NCBI GenBank assembly: GCA_016758905.1
Contig: JAEPQZ010000011.1
Span: 1 to 64,000 of the forward strand
From: Umbelopsis isabellina
Lineage: Eukaryota > Mucoromycota > Umbelopsidomycetes > Umbelopsidales > Umbelopsidaceae
DNA length: 64,000 nucleotides
Direction of reading: 5' to 3'
Shown: one piece after another, positions 61,867 through 64,000 of the stretch
How positions within the stretch are numbered: the stretch's first letter is position 1
How the letters are laid out: each line of letters opens with the position of its first letter
Position numbers and translations under genes: made by a program
The notes under the pieces: model-generated
The model's input: only the letters and a program-made list of their open reading frames with translations
Database searches by the model: none
Told to the model about the DNA's origin: nothing

Positions 61867-63905
61867 TCATGGGTGCAACTTCAGTGCTCTTTCTAAAATT
61901 TGCTTTTCGCTGATGCGACATATCAGAGCGAAGCGCTTTCGTTGATTGGTCTGGTGAGGGGCAAAAAGTGTAAGTAGCGTGCTTATAAGTAAGATTGTCA
62001 TTCAAGCCATGTCTGTATTACCTCAGTCTTGAGGGCTTGCTGGTCGCCGGCAATGCCTGCTTCGTCATAAGCCTTTTGTCTAGCTAGCACTAATTGGTGT
62101 AACACGTGGTTGACATTACGTTTGACGTTGACAAATATATCAACAGGCTTCTTTTTGCCCTTCTTGGACGACCTGGGCTTGACCTTGGTTTCACTGTCGG
62201 CAAGTTCAGCGAAATATCCTAATGCCATCTCAGGGTTATCCACAAATTTCATAAACATTTGTTCGTCAACGAATACAATGTGCAACAAGTATTTCAAAGC
62301 CTCTTCAAATGTGCCAGAGTATTCAATGCGATATGGTCTGGGGCGATATTCGTCTTCTTCTTCTTCTTCCTCTTCCTCTTCGTCCTCTTCCTCACCATGC
62401 TCATGATCGCAGCATCCTCCTTCTGGATCGTGTTCATGTTCATGTTCATGTTCATGGTCATGGTCGTGGCCGGCATGTTCGTGACCGTGTTCATCGTCGC
62501 CGCCATGGCTATGTCCACAACCGCAACCGTCCCCTTCATGGTCATCATGGCCCTCGTCATCCTCCATGTCTCCATGCTCGTCAGGAAGGAAAACACTCTC
62601 GTTCATAATAAAATACTCCCATCGCATTCGAACGTAGTTGATGACATCCTCTTGGCTAGCTTTGATACCCTTTTCCTTCAAAATTTTGGCCAACTGATCG
62701 ACACAAGCATCCACAACCATATCTTCGTCGACTGTAACAAAATCATTGTCGTTGTCTTCCTGGCAGAATCCATATTTACTCAAAAGCACAACGTTGGCAT
62801 GATCTCCATAAGTATTGAACAGTTCTTCGCCCTTTTTAGCTGAACGATCCATGACGAGATCGCAGGTATCTTTGGGAGGTTGCTCGTCCTCCTCATCTTC
62901 ATAAATATTGATACCCTTCGATTCCAAGGCCTCCAGATCTTGCAATTCCTGATCGGACTCTTCGTCGTCGTCAAGTTCTTTCTCATCCCCATCTCCTACC
63001 TCCTCGTCGGCATCCTCTTCTCCACCACTCTCCTCGATATCTTCCTCATCTACATCAGACCAACCGCCTTCTTCATCTTCTGCTCCATGAAGATCATCAT
63101 CACTCTCGAAAAATCGATGTTCACAATACTCTAAAGCGCCACAGGCGTCACAGACATCGAAATCCGTTTCAAAGTGGACATGTTCAGAGCCACTTTGGTG
63201 ATTGAAGATATCAGCAAATGGCACCATGGCGTTTTCATGATACGCATCCACTTCGAAAGCCCTTGATGATACCAGAGTTGATATTTTGCAGAATGTCTCA
63301 TAGCTATAGAATTTTTCTTGCTGGTCTTCGGGAAAGATGTATCTGTATTTCTCGAACAAAGGCTTCAGTATTTCTTCATAATCCTCGCGCAGATCCTTCT
63401 TGTCATTTTCGAGGGCATCTTCCATCTCGGTTCCGTTGAGCACAGCCTGCTCTTCCTCAGACCAAAACACGGGCAAGTCTTCCATAACTGGCAATGCTTG
63501 GATATACCCATACCAGGGACTATCTTCGCCCTGGGCAGACTCATACATGACAGCCAAGGCTAAAGAGCACCCACCCTCCAACTGCTCATCCTCAATCACA
63601 TTAGCAATTCCTGTTGTTTTGCTTGAAAGTATGTTCACTTTTGGTATCTTGACAACTAGAATATTATCAGTGAGTGATTGTTCCACGTATGCTTGGGTTT
63701 TCCTCCGCTCTCTCGCTCTCGCTCTCGCTCTCGCTTTGTAATTTTATTTTTATTTTTTACCTGGGAGACCTTCCTCGATATCACTTTTGGCAAACACACC
63801 AAGCGAGCCGTTGGTGTCTTTGACTTCTATCAAGTCCTTGGTCCATTCCACTTCATTGTCTTCAAACCATTGCACGAGAGTAGCTAGTTTGTCTGAAGCT
63901 GGCAT
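61867..63905 (-). CDS. SET lysine methyltransferase, SETD6/Rkm4-like, with acidic and His-rich insertions
   Basis: Three exons, 63761-63905, 62022-63655 and 61867-61950, give about 620 residues. The start at 63905 (MPASDKLATLVQWF) is the first ATG in frame. SET motifs: NGSLGVFAKSDIEEGLPVVK, SRAFEVDAYHENAMVPFADI with FNHQSG, and KKGEELFNTYGDHANVVLLS with KYGF. The C-terminal Rubisco-LSMT-like substrate-binding domain ends RKRFALICRISEKQILERAL after the last intron. Two long insertions are unusual: an acidic one at about 230-310, preceded by CDACGALEYCEH, and at about 410-480 a His/Asp/Glu-rich stretch with CGCGHSHGG, HDHDHEHEHEHEH and GCCDHEHG, then poly-Glu. Rkm4-type enzymes methylate ribosomal proteins, SETD6 methylates RelA; the target here is unknown. 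Confidence 0.9.
63707..63735. repeat. Intronic (CTCTCG)n microsatellite
   Basis: About five copies of CTCTCG inside the first intron of the SET gene (63656-63760). Confidence 0.8.
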
Positions 63906-64000
63906 TGCGTGTTTGAAATGACCGCAGCTAATAGTACCACCGAGGATAGTTTTAACTCGACAAGCTTGAGTCACAGCAACTAAAAAAAAAATTTGGCACT
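63906..64000. other. Upstream flank of the SET gene
   Basis: 95 bp to the window edge. The SET frame stays open upstream to about 63974 without an ATG, and a run of A lies at 63981-63989. A further upstream exon outside the window cannot be excluded. Confidence 0.35.

Noticed and set aside
62110-62843. Long plus-strand frames (98-194 codons) opposite the SET gene
   Set aside because: They are antisense shadows of the acidic and His-rich codon repeats and show low-complexity F/V/M or H/R sequence.

Overview
The window reads as nuclear DNA of a fungus, most likely an early-diverging one of the Mucoromycota (probably Mucorales). Most genes are cut by many short GT-AG introns (about 40-100 bp), intergenic spacers are short and A+T-rich, and the gene set fits: a family-45 endoglucanase with an N-terminal CBM1, a ferritin, a MurQ/GlcNAc-kinase fusion, and fungal Yak1 and Ran1-type kinases. 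This is an inference from content; no rRNA or other phylogenetic marker lies in the window. Exon coordinates come from reading splice sites and family alignment by eye. For multi-exon genes the given span runs from start codon to stop codon and includes introns.

1-10 kb: the left edge carries a tRNA-derived SINE head and GC-rich direct repeats, then an NmrA-like oxidoreductase, two multi-exon minus-strand genes of unknown function (3.8-5.2 and 5.8-8.0 kb), and a 52-residue secreted six-cysteine protein at 9.0-9.2 kb. 10-21 kb: NDUFA13 (complex I) head to head with the kinetochore histone-fold protein CENP-W, then striatin, a HEAT-repeat protein resembling the dynein-assembly factor DNAAF5/HEATR2, and the kinase Yak1. 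21-31 kb: malonyl-CoA decarboxylase (divergent from Yak1), alpha-SNAP/Sec17, a UDP-GlcNAc transporter of the YEA4/SLC35B4 type, a Ran1-like kinase and a MARCHF5-like RING-CH ligase.

31-44.5 kb: an intronless MurQ-GlcNAc kinase fusion, an UNC93-like membrane protein, a ferritin that lacks most ferroxidase ligands, a 70-residue protein that is essentially one WWE domain, mitochondrial cytochrome c peroxidase, a bZIP factor and two tandem GFA/Mss4-like genes. 44.5-64 kb: a three-KH-domain FUBP-like RNA-binding protein with a G/Q/Y-rich tail, a CBM1-GH45 endoglucanase, a gene-poor 2.3 kb stretch, a JmjC/cupin-8 oxygenase, a predicted myristoylated protein, a GH47 alpha-mannosidase, a peroxisomal ABCD half-transporter and a SETD6/Rkm4-like SET methyltransferase with a large acidic insertion and a histidine-rich insertion.

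The genes are mainly housekeeping and there is no obvious biosynthetic cluster. Functional pairings are loose: GlcNAc handling (UDP-GlcNAc transporter and GlcNAc kinase fusion), acyl-CoA handling (malonyl-CoA decarboxylase and peroxisomal ABCD), and iron/peroxide handling (ferritin and cytochrome c peroxidase). The most unusual items are the MurQ-kinase fusion, the ferroxidase-poor ferritin beside a WWE-only microprotein with two perfect palindromes between them, the DNAAF5-like gene in an apparently non-flagellated lineage, the His-rich SET protein, and the small secreted cysteine-rich gene.
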